NCBI GenBank assembly: GCA_016722505.1 | Contig: JADKJH010000001.1 | Coordinates: 1,178,001-1,242,000, forward strand | Direction: 5' to 3' | From: Holophagaceae bacterium | GTDB lineage: Bacteria > Acidobacteriota > Holophagae > Holophagales > Holophagaceae | Length of the DNA: 64,000 nucleotides | Part shown: piece by piece, positions 25,824 through 33,895 of the stretch | How positions within the stretch are numbered: position 1 is the first letter of the stretch | Layout of the letters: each line of letters begins with the position of its first letter | The notes under the pieces: generated by a model | What the model was told of the DNA's origin: nothing | What the model saw: only the letters and a program-made list of their open reading frames with translations | Databases searched by the model: none | Program-made: the position numbers and the translations under genes

Positions 25824-27163
25824 TGGAAACCGCGGCTGGGACGGTGCCCCTGCGGAAGCCCAAGGCCGGCCGCCTTCCGGCACTTCCGCCGGTGGACACG
25901 CACTACAACCGCGTCCGGAAGCGTTTCCACTTGGCTTTTTTCCTGATCTTCGTAGCCCTGCCCTTCTCGAACTTGATGCGCTTCGACATTCCCCGGCAGC
26001 GCTTCTATTTCGCCGGTATCGAGCTTTGGGTCAGCGAATTCAGCATCATTTTTTTCGCGCTGATGTTCTTGATGTTCGTTGTGGCTGCTTCGGCCATCGT
26101 TTACGGCCGAATCTATTGCGGGTACGCCTGTCCCCAGATGATCTTCAGCGAGTGGAGCGTTTCGGTCGAAAAATGGGCGGCGGACACCATCCGGAAGCGG
26201 TTTCCGAAATGGCCGGCCGCCCGGCGGAAGGTCGCGGCGAACACCATCTTCTACGCCATCCTCGCGGTCGCATCGGTGTTCCTGGCCTTCGTGTTCACCT
26301 CCTATTTCGTGGAGCCGCGGGACCTGATGGCCCGGTTGGCCCATTTCGACCTGGTCACCACCGGAGGAATCACTGGCGCTTCGGTCACGCTGATCACGTT
26401 CCTCGACTTCACACTGGTCCGGCAGGGGTTCTGCAAGACCGTCTGCCCCTACGGATACCTCCAGGGGATGCTGCAGGATCAGCACACATTGTTGGTCCTC
26501 TACCGAGACGAGACCAACGCCTGCATCGACTGCAAGAAATGCGTGAACGTATGTGAAATGGGCATCGACATCCGCGATTCGCCCTACCAGATCGAGTGTG
26601 TCCATTGCGGGGATTGCGTGGATGCCTGCGAGGATGTCTTGCGCAAGCTTGGCCACCCGGGCCTGATCCACTATTCCTGGGGTGAGAAAAACACCTTGGC
26701 CCTTACTAAAACCGAGCCCTGGCACCACCGCTGGGGTTTCCGGGATGCCAAGCGGGTCGTCATCCTGCTCGTGCTGCTTTTCTATTTGTCAGGGCTGGCT
26801 GTGGCGCTTTCCATGCGCCGGCCGGTGCTGGTCTATATCGCGGCGGACCGTTCGACCATGTACCAAATCCAACCAGATGGCCGAGTGGCCAACCGGATCC
26901 GGGTGAAGCTGGCGAACCGGTCGAGCAAGCCTGTGCAAGTCACCCTCTGGGTCGAGGGGCTCCCCAACGCGGAGCTGGCCATCGTCCCCAACCCGGTGGC
27001 GCTTGCGCCGGGGCAGCTCTTTGAGAACACCGTGGATCTGCGGGTTCCCCTGTGGCCTGGGGCGCCGAGCGTGAACCAGATCCGCATCCTGGCCCAGCCC
27101 TCCGATGTAAAATCTCCCGACATCTCCGAATTGACCTTCATCATGCCTTCCAAGGGAAACTGA
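25823..27163 (+). CDS. ccoG: CcoG/RdxA cbb3 oxidase assembly iron-sulfur membrane protein
   Basis: The ATG at 25823 overlaps the preceding stop (TAATG). The 446-residue protein has membrane spans near 40-60, 75-95, 145-165, 185-205 and 320-340, a YCGYACPQ Cys pair, CPYG, and two ferredoxin motifs CIDCKKCVNVCEMGID and CVHCGDCVDACEDVL. This is the RdxA/CcoG family that reduces Cu(II) for oxidase assembly. A C-terminal immunoglobulin-like domain (about 345-445) matches the FixG family. Confidence 0.93.
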   Translation: METAAGTVPLRKPKAGRLPALPPVDTHYNRVRKRFHLAFFLIFVALPFSNLMRFDIPRQRFYFAGIELWVSEFSIIFFALMFLMFVVAASAIVYGRIYCGYACPQMIFSEWSVSVEKWAADTIRKRFPKWPAARRKVAANTIFYAILAVASVFLAFVFTSYFVEPRDLMARLAHFDLVTTGGITGASVTLITFLDFTLVRQGFCKTVCPYGYLQGMLQDQHTLLVLYRDETNACIDCKKCVNVCEMGIDIRDSPYQIECVHCGDCVDACEDVLRKLGHPGLIHYSWGEKNTLALTKTEPWHHRWGFRDAKRVVILLVLLFYLSGLAVALSMRRPVLVYIAADRSTMYQIQPDGRVANRIRVKLANRSSKPVQVTLWVEGLPNAELAIVPNPVALAPGQLFENTVDLRVPLWPGAPSVNQIRILAQPSDVKSPDISELTFIMPSKGN

Positions 27164-27165
27164 CG

Positions 27166-27327
27166 ATGACGACGAAGAAACAGGGCGCCGCGCTCTTCCC
27201 AGTGCTGTTCGGGCTCATCAGCCTGTTGTTCATCGGGATCATGATCTATGTCTACCGCGCCTCGAGGCAAGCCAATCCCGTGATGCTGGACGAACAGGGA
27301 AGGCAGAAACAAGCCCATCACTCATGA
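27166..27327 (+). CDS. Tiny single-span membrane protein in the cbb3 operon
   Basis: A 53-residue protein with one hydrophobic segment (about 9-28, LFPVLFGLISLLFIGIMIYV). It lies between ccoG and ccoI, the usual place of FixH/CcoH, but it is far shorter than FixH and has no recognised motif. A cut-down or unrelated assembly subunit is possible. Confidence 0.55.
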   Translation: MTTKKQGAALFPVLFGLISLLFIGIMIYVYRASRQANPVMLDEQGRQKQAHHS

Positions 27328-27713
27328 ATCCAACCGCCACCTGCGACCTCTGCGGCGCACCCATCGGCAAGCGGCCCCGGACTCAGACCTTCGACGCGGT
27401 GGAAAAATGCTTCTGCTGTATGGGCTGCCTGAATGTCTACGGAATCCTTTTTGAAAGCGGGATCCTCGCTTCGGGTGTGGATATCCGCCAAACGGATATC
27501 TTCCAGGAAAGCCTGAAGCTCGGCCTTCTCGGCGGAGAAAACGGCAACGACGGCCGCCCGGCCATTCCGCCCGACGCGGAGACGAAAGAGGCGCTCTACC
27601 AGCTGTCGGCATGTGGTGCGCTTCCTGCGGCTGGGTGGTGGAGCATGTGCTGGCGAAGGAACACGGCATCGTTTCAGCGGAAGTCCTGTTCGCCTCGGAT
27701 CTGCTCAAGGTGA
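27324..27713 (+). CDS. ccoI: CcoI copper ATPase, N-terminal part of frameshifted gene
   Basis: The first part of a copper-exporting P1B ATPase. The real sequence is about residues 1-93; after ALYQLS the frame departs from the family. It carries the N-terminal metal-binding Cys cluster CDLCG and CFCCMGC found in CcoI/FixI-type ATPases. At about 27598-27600 the DNA reads TCGGCATG, and one extra G would give LSGMWCASCGWVV, the expected GMxCASC copper site. The gene therefore continues in the frame of the next entry. The start overlaps the preceding stop (ATGA). Confidence 0.7.
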   Translation: MNPTATCDLCGAPIGKRPRTQTFDAVEKCFCCMGCLNVYGILFESGILASGVDIRQTDIFQESLKLGLLGGENGNDGRPAIPPDAETKEALYQLSACGALPAAGWWSMCWRRNTASFQRKSCSPRICSR

Positions 27714-29743
27714 AGTACTGCCCTCAGTTTTTATTGCCGGACCGCATTCCTGAGCGCGTCGCCGCGCTGGGCTACCGCGCGATGGAATTCGGCGCAGAAC
27801 AGGAGGGTGACCGGCGCGAATGGCAGGATCTGCTGCTGCGGCTGGGCGTCGCCGGGGCCTTGTGGATGAACGTGATGTTGTTCAGCCTGGTGATCTATGC
27901 CAGCTACTGGGAGGGCATCGCCGAATGGGCTAGGCGGGCGGTTCCCTTCATCCTGATGCTCCTCACGGCTCCGGTGATCCTTTATTCTGCCTGGCCCATC
28001 CACCGCATCGCCTGGCTCGGCCTGCGGCATGGTTTCCTGAGGATGGAGGCCCTCATTTCCACTGGTGTCTTCGCCGCTTTCGCCTACAGCAGCGCACAGG
28101 CCTTTCTTGGTGGAAAGCACTATTACTTTGATACCGCCTGCGCCATCGTCACGTTGATGCTCACGGGAAAAATGCTGGAGCGCGGCGCCAAGGAACGCAG
28201 CGCCAAGGCGCTCACCATGCTCCATCGCCTGCTTCCACGGAAGGCCAGGCTTAGGATCGAAGGCCGGGAGCGATTTGTCGCCATCGAGGCCCTTGAACCA
28301 GGAACAGCTTACTTAGTGAAACCGGGGGAGCGGCTCCCGGCGGATGGCATCGTCATCGAAGGTTCTTCCAAGGTGGATGAGTCAGTCCTGACGGGAGAAT
28401 CGGAATTGCTGTCCAAAAGCATCGGCGACACAGTCATTTGCGGCAGCCTGAACGCCGCTGGTGTGCTGGAAGTGCGGGTCACACGAGCTGGCGAGGATTC
28501 CACGCTGGCCCAGATCATCCGCTCGGTTGAAAACGCCCTGGCAGGCCGAAGTCCCTTGGAACGGGTGGTAGACAAGGTTTCCAGGATCTTCATCCCTACC
28601 GTCCTCATCATTGCCGCCGCAACGCTGGGTGGCTGCCTCTTGGCCGGGTTGCCCCCCACGGAGGCGATGCTCCGTTCCATCGCGGTCCTCGTCATCGCAT
28701 GCCCCTGCGCCCTTGGCATCGCCACGCCTTTGGCCACCACCGCCGCGGTGGGCTCGGCCTCGGGCCATGGAATCCTGATCCGGGACGTGCGGGTCCTGGA
28801 GACCTTCCGCAAGGTGGATGTCCTGGTGCTCGACAAGACCGGCACGGTCACCGACGGGCTCTTCCGTGTGCGCGAGGTGACGGCCGATCACCTTGATCTC
28901 GTAGCGAGCCTCGAATCCTATTCCGAGCATCCGGTGGCGCGGGCTTTGGTGCGGCATGCCAGCGACCAGGCTCTGGTGCTGCAGGACGCCAGCGATATTC
29001 AAGTCCGAGAGGGGATGGGCATTGTCGGCACCGTGGCCGGTCATCGGGTCGTGGTGGGCAACCGAGCCATGCTCCAGGCCGAAGGCATCGGCTTTCCCGC
29101 GGCCCTTGAGGCTCGTGTGCGAACCTGGCAGGCAGACGGGTTGACTGTGGCATTCGCGGCTGTGGATGCCCATTGCGCGGGCGCCGTGGCCTTGGGTGAT
29201 AGTCCACGCCAGGAATCCGCTGCGGTAATTTCGGCCTTAAGGGGGAGGGGCATCCGCATCGTGTTGTTGTCAGGCGATGCGCAGGCCACGACAGAACGCA
29301 TCGCCAAAGCCATTGGCGCGGACGAATGGCTGGGCGAAGTGCCTCCGAGTGGCAAGGCCGATGCTATCAAGCGATTTCAGACCGGGGGCGTTGTTGTCGC
29401 CATGGTTGGAGATGGCATCAACGACGCGCCGGCCTTGGCCGTCGCAGATCTCGGAATCGCCATGGGAACGGGCGCCGACCTTGCAAGGCAAACGGCTCCG
29501 GTGGTTTTGATGAGTGATTCGCTCCTACGTATTCCCGAGACTTTCGCATTGGCAGCCCACACCTTGCGCATTGTGCGCCAGAACCTTTTCTGGGCGTTCT
29601 TCTACAACACCACCGGAATCATCCTGGCCATGACCGGCGTGCTGAATCCCATTCTTGCCGCGGGCGCCATGGTTTTTTCCAGCCTCTCGGTCATCGGCAA
29701 TTCCCTTCGCTTGAACCGTTTTCACCCGGCCCCAAAAGAATAA
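27611..29743 (+). CDS. ccoI: CcoI copper-transporting P-type ATPase, main part of frameshifted gene
   Basis: The 710-residue ORF begins at the HMA domain (MWCASCGWVVEHVL) and continues through eight hydrophobic spans, the actuator TGES loop, the CPCALG metal site, the phosphorylation site DKTGTVTDG, the HP motif SEHPVARAL and MVGDGINDAPALAVADLGIA. All catalytic motifs are intact. Copper delivered this way is needed for cbb3 oxidase. The upstream ORF supplies the missing N-terminus but lies one base out of frame. An unusual internal start at 27611 without a good ribosome site seems less likely than a one-base error or frameshift. Confidence 0.88.
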   Translation: MWCASCGWVVEHVLAKEHGIVSAEVLFASDLLKVKYCPQFLLPDRIPERVAALGYRAMEFGAEQEGDRREWQDLLLRLGVAGALWMNVMLFSLVIYASYWEGIAEWARRAVPFILMLLTAPVILYSAWPIHRIAWLGLRHGFLRMEALISTGVFAAFAYSSAQAFLGGKHYYFDTACAIVTLMLTGKMLERGAKERSAKALTMLHRLLPRKARLRIEGRERFVAIEALEPGTAYLVKPGERLPADGIVIEGSSKVDESVLTGESELLSKSIGDTVICGSLNAAGVLEVRVTRAGEDSTLAQIIRSVENALAGRSPLERVVDKVSRIFIPTVLIIAAATLGGCLLAGLPPTEAMLRSIAVLVIACPCALGIATPLATTAAVGSASGHGILIRDVRVLETFRKVDVLVLDKTGTVTDGLFRVREVTADHLDLVASLESYSEHPVARALVRHASDQALVLQDASDIQVREGMGIVGTVAGHRVVVGNRAMLQAEGIGFPAALEARVRTWQADGLTVAFAAVDAHCAGAVALGDSPRQESAAVISALRGRGIRIVLLSGDAQATTERIAKAIGADEWLGEVPPSGKADAIKRFQTGGVVVAMVGDGINDAPALAVADLGIAMGTGADLARQTAPVVLMSDSLLRIPETFALAAHTLRIVRQNLFWAFFYNTTGIILAMTGVLNPILAAGAMVFSSLSVIGNSLRLNRFHPAPKE

Positions 29744-29816
29744 TTGGCCGCTCAGAGCCATAAGAGCACGTCTGTCTCGAGAAATCCGGAAGGCCCTCGC
29801 CCCCACAAACCTGCCG

Positions 29817-29853
29817 CTGGCGCTCCGGGGAAAGGTTTTCCCTGGAGCGCCAG
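29817..29853. terminator. Strong bidirectional hairpin terminator
   Basis: Arms 29817-29833 and 29837-29853 pair over 17 bp with one G-T wobble and a three-base loop. It sits between the convergent ccoI and the secreted BNR protein gene. It lacks a clear T-tract but is the only strong fold here. Confidence 0.6.
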
Positions 29854-29865
29854 CAGCAGCTGGAA

Positions 29866-32800
29866 TCAGCGGGTGATATTGAGGTTGTATGGAACGGTGG
29901 TGCTGCTGCCTGCGTAACGCTTCACAACGACGTATACGGCCGTGGCGGTGGCTCCGTTGGTCCAACTCACGTTCTCGGTGGTGGTGCTGCCCGTGCCCTT
30001 GGCCAGCTGTGTGCCCGCCGCGTTGTAGAAGTACAGATCGTAGTCGTAGGCGGAGCCCGTGGGGCCCGTCATCGCAACGGTCAGCTTCTTGCCTGCGCCC
30101 ACATTCACCTTGAAGTAGTCGTTGTCCGTGGAACTCCCGATGTAACCGACGATCTTCGTGGCATTGTCTGGGACCGGGTTGGCGGTGGCGATGCTGTTGT
30201 TGGCCTCGACTTCGGCGTAGATCACGGGGGGTGGCGGGGTGAAATAGGTCAGGGCCAGATTGTAGGGCGTGGCACTGACGCCGCTGTAGACGTAGACGTT
30301 GGCGTAGACCGTCACCGCAGCGGCGCCGGTGTTCGTGTAGGTTAGGTTCTCCGTAGCGGTGGAACCGGTGCTGCTCGCGAGGTTCGTGCCCGCGCTGTTC
30401 TTCAGCGCCAGATCCCAGTCCACGCCGGCGGGGCCGGTCATGGCGATGGTGAGCTTCTGGCTCGGCGCGAGGGTCAGGGCGAAGAAGTCCGGATTGCCCG
30501 TCGCCGCGTGGGTGCCCTTGATGGCGGTGTAGCTGGCGCCGACGGCGTTGGCGGCCGCGATGGTGTTGTTGGGCTCGACCTCATTGAAGGTCCCGGCCGT
30601 GACGGGGTTCACCGTGACCGTGGCGCTGGCGGACTTCGTGGTATCGGCCGCGCTCGTGGCCGTGACCGTATAGGTGCCGGCCGTGGCGGGGGCCGTGTAA
30701 AGGCCGGTGGCGCTGACCGTGCCGCCGGTCGCGGTCCAGGTCACGGCGGTGTTGGCGGACCCGGTCACGCTGGCCGTGAATTGCTGGGTGGCGCCGGTGT
30801 CGATGGTCGCCGTGGCGGGGGTGATGGAAACGGCAACAACGGGGGCCGTCACGGTCAGGGTGGCGTTGGCGCTGGTCGCGCTGCCCGCGCTGTTGGAGAC
30901 GACCACGGAGAAGGCGGCGCCGTTGTCGGCGGTCGTGGTGGCAGGCGTCGTGTAACTGGCGGAAGTGGCCCCGGCGATATTGGCGGCGTTTTTCCTCCAC
31001 TGGTAGGAGAGGGGCGCGGAACCCGTAGCGGTGACGCTGAAGGTGGCAGTGGCCCCGGCGGCCACGCTTGCGTTCTGGGGCTGGCTGGTGATCGTCGGCG
31101 CGGTGGGAGCCGGCTGGACCGTCACCAGGCGCTGGGCGGAAGCCGAGGCGCCGCCATTGCTGGTGGCCGACAGGGTCACCGTGCGGGTCACATTGGCGGT
31201 GCCGGTGTTGGTGAAGGTGTGGCTGGTGGTCGCGCCGGAGGCGGCGGGACTGCCGTCCCCGAAGTTCCAGGAGTAGGTGAACGTGGCGCCCGCCTTGTCG
31301 GAGGTGGCGCTGCCCGTGAAGTTCACCGAGGCGCCGGTGGCGATCGTCACGTTCGAGGCCGGGCTGGTGATGGAGGCGGTGACGGTCTCGGCAGGCGTTC
31401 CGGTGGCCAGTTCCCAGAAGCCGCGGCCGAAGGTGGCGGCGCGCATGAGGCTCGAATCCGGAGCGAGGTAGAACTCCTTGACGTTCACCAGGGGCAGGCC
31501 GGTGCCGAAGCGGCTCCAGGACGTGCCGCCGTCCGTGGACTTGTACACGCCCAGGTTGGTCCCGGCGTACAGGGTGTTGGAATCGCCCGGATCATTCTGG
31601 ATGACGTTGACGGGGATGCCGAAGGGGAAGCCGTTGCCGTCGATGGCGGTCCAGCTGCCGCCGAAGTTCGAGGATTTCCACAGGTGGTTCGCGGTGGCGC
31701 TGGAGGTGACCGCGGCCACATAGACCGTGTTGATGTTGTTGGTGTCGATCCAGATGTACGAGAAGGCCGTGCCCGAAGGCCAGGTGCCCACCTGGTTCCA
31801 GGTGGAGCCAGCGTTCTGGGTGAGGAACACCCTCGGATCGGTGACGCCCGTGCCCACGGCGCCCGCGGTGCCGTAGACCTGGCTGTTGGTGGCGTGGCAG
31901 GCCATGTTGCGGATCACCCAATTAGCAGGGAAACCACCGGTGCCCAGTCCCGACCAGTTGCTGCCGAAGTCCGTGGACTTGAAGATCGAGGCATTGGTGA
32001 AGGTGAAGACGGTGTTGCCGGTCGTATCGCCGGGGAAGGCGTAGAAGCGCGTCCAGAAATTCGCCTTGGCGCCATCCTTCGCGCCGGTGATGCCGGTGAT
32101 GCTCTCGGTGAAATTTGCGCCGCCATCTGTGGATTTGTAGGCGTCCGCGTAATAGATGGAGCCCAGCATCAGGCTCGCGTTCTTCGCGTGGATCATGGAT
32201 CCGAAACCGTCGCCGCCGATGGTCGCGTTGAAGGTGGCCGTGGCGGCGGAGCGGACGCGGGTGCCGTTGTCCTGGAGGCCGCCGATGATCGCATTCCGGT
32301 TGGCCAGGCTCGAACCCACCGAGTAGAGCAGATGGGAAACGATGCCCTTGTTGAGCTGGTCCGTCCAGGTGGTTCCCTTGTCCGTGGACTTGAAGATGCC
32401 GCCGTCGGAACCGATGTAGAGCGAGCCATCCGGGCCCCAGGCCGTGCAATGGGAGTCCGCGTGGACATAGGGAGTACTGGCCTGGGCCATCCAATCGGTG
32501 ACACGCTTCCAGGTGTTCCCGCCATCGGCGGTATAGGTCGTGTAGAGCTGGCCGCTGAAGTAGGCCTTGTTGGGATCCGAAGGATCGATGGCGATGGCAT
32601 GGTTGTAGAAGCCCTGGCCGCCCAGCACCGTGCCCGGGCTTCCGGTCTTCGCCCAGGCCGGCGCGAAGAGTTCGGCGAAGCCGCCCGCGGCGCCATTCGT
32701 GTGGTTCTTGCTCGCGATGTTGAGGGCCGTCCAACTGTGTCCGCCATCCAGGGACTTGAAGATGTCGGCGGTTTCGATGGCTCCGCTCACCAGGGGTTTG

Positions 32801-33804
32801 GAGGCCATGGCGTACATGGTCGAAAGATTGGAGGCGGCCGCTGCCAGGGAAATACGCCACAGTCCCGCGGAGAACGTCATGCCCGTGGACTTCGTCCAGG
32901 TCGCGCCGTCATCAGAGGTGTACCAGACCTGGCCAGTATCGGTATAACTGCCGAGGCGGTCGCTGAAGCTGGCCACGAAATTCGAACCTCCGGTCCAGGC
33001 GATATCCCAGCAGATGGGGTCGCCGGTGGTGATGCCCAGCGCCGGTGTCGTGTTCGTCCAGGTGGCGCCACTATCGGTGGAGCGCATGACGCCCTTGTTG
33101 GTGCCCGCGAGAAGGATCTGGGTGTTCACCGGGCTCACCACCAGATCCATGGACTTGGTGGAATCGCCGATCATGACCGGGGTGGACCAGCTGGTCCCGC
33201 CATCCGTTGACTTGACGAATCCAAGACCTGTGCCATCGAAGGGATCGCCAAGCGCCAAGAATAGGGTTTCAGGCGCGTTGGGATCCATGGCCAGGGCACC
33301 GTTGGACAATGCGCCAAGGGAATCGGTGATGGCTGTCCAAGAGGTTCCACCGTTGATGGTCTTCCACACACCACCGCCGGAAGTGGCCACGTAGATGATG
33401 GAGGCGTTGGTGGGATGGACGAGGATGGTCCGAAGACGGCCGCTATCCACAACATTGAGGGTGACGCTTCCGTTCTTGATGTAGGAAGCGTTGGCGGGGC
33501 CAAGATTGGTCCAAAGCGTCCCCGGCGCAGCAAGGGCGGCGGTTCGGGATCCGTAATGGAGATCCTCATGGCGCTCACGCTCCTGAGCGGCCACGCCCAT
33601 CACGAATCTCTGGTATTCAGGCGTCCATGGGCCGCCAGACCATTCCTCCTCCGCCTTATGGCGCAGGTCGGCGCGATCCATCAAGGGTGGACGCTTGGAG
33701 CCGGGGGCTTTGTCGGGCACGCGCCGGGTGCCCGTAGGAAGATCCGCTGCCAGCAAGCTGATGCCCAGCGAGAGGAGGAGTGAAAGATGGGTGAGCTGGT
33801 TCAT
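29866..33804 (-). CDS. Secreted BNR/sortilin-like propeller protein with PKD, Ig-like and two PPC domains
   Basis: A 1312-residue protein with a signal peptide (about 1-19). Residues 60-800 hold repeated BNR-type blades (STDGGTSWS, SSDFGSNWSG, SSNFGGSWTA), as in sialidase/sortilin-like propellers. Then come a PKD domain (about 810-895), an Ig-like domain (about 900-985), a Big_2-like domain (about 990-1065) and two PPC domains to the end, finishing VPYNLNITR. PPC domains are often removed on secretion. The target is unknown. It is preceded by CGGAG. It shares its tail with the protease gene upstream, 91 bp away. Confidence 0.85.
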   Translation of the reverse strand: MNQLTHLSLLLSLGISLLAADLPTGTRRVPDKAPGSKRPPLMDRADLRHKAEEEWSGGPWTPEYQRFVMGVAAQERERHEDLHYGSRTAALAAPGTLWTNLGPANASYIKNGSVTLNVVDSGRLRTILVHPTNASIIYVATSGGGVWKTINGGTSWTAITDSLGALSNGALAMDPNAPETLFLALGDPFDGTGLGFVKSTDGGTSWSTPVMIGDSTKSMDLVVSPVNTQILLAGTNKGVMRSTDSGATWTNTTPALGITTGDPICWDIAWTGGSNFVASFSDRLGSYTDTGQVWYTSDDGATWTKSTGMTFSAGLWRISLAAAASNLSTMYAMASKPLVSGAIETADIFKSLDGGHSWTALNIASKNHTNGAAGGFAELFAPAWAKTGSPGTVLGGQGFYNHAIAIDPSDPNKAYFSGQLYTTYTADGGNTWKRVTDWMAQASTPYVHADSHCTAWGPDGSLYIGSDGGIFKSTDKGTTWTDQLNKGIVSHLLYSVGSSLANRNAIIGGLQDNGTRVRSAATATFNATIGGDGFGSMIHAKNASLMLGSIYYADAYKSTDGGANFTESITGITGAKDGAKANFWTRFYAFPGDTTGNTVFTFTNASIFKSTDFGSNWSGLGTGGFPANWVIRNMACHATNSQVYGTAGAVGTGVTDPRVFLTQNAGSTWNQVGTWPSGTAFSYIWIDTNNINTVYVAAVTSSATANHLWKSSNFGGSWTAIDGNGFPFGIPVNVIQNDPGDSNTLYAGTNLGVYKSTDGGTSWSRFGTGLPLVNVKEFYLAPDSSLMRAATFGRGFWELATGTPAETVTASITSPASNVTIATGASVNFTGSATSDKAGATFTYSWNFGDGSPAASGATTSHTFTNTGTANVTRTVTLSATSNGGASASAQRLVTVQPAPTAPTITSQPQNASVAAGATATFSVTATGSAPLSYQWRKNAANIAGATSASYTTPATTTADNGAAFSVVVSNSAGSATSANATLTVTAPVVAVSITPATATIDTGATQQFTASVTGSANTAVTWTATGGTVSATGLYTAPATAGTYTVTATSAADTTKSASATVTVNPVTAGTFNEVEPNNTIAAANAVGASYTAIKGTHAATGNPDFFALTLAPSQKLTIAMTGPAGVDWDLALKNSAGTNLASSTGSTATENLTYTNTGAAAVTVYANVYVYSGVSATPYNLALTYFTPPPPVIYAEVEANNSIATANPVPDNATKIVGYIGSSTDNDYFKVNVGAGKKLTVAMTGPTGSAYDYDLYFYNAAGTQLAKGTGSTTTENVSWTNGATATAVYVVVKRYAGSSTTVPYNLNITR

Positions 33805-33895
33805 AGGTGCTCCGTAAGGAAAATGGATGGGATCGCGGTATGCCCGCGCAGACGTGTCCTAGGCCCTGGGGGCCGTATTTCTAACCAAGCTGGAA

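Noticed and set aside
30508..33210. A 900-codon plus-strand open frame opposite the propeller protein
   Set aside because: Its translation is Gly/Val/Arg/Ala-biased with no domain; it results from codon bias of the real minus-strand gene, which has a signal peptide and recognisable repeats.
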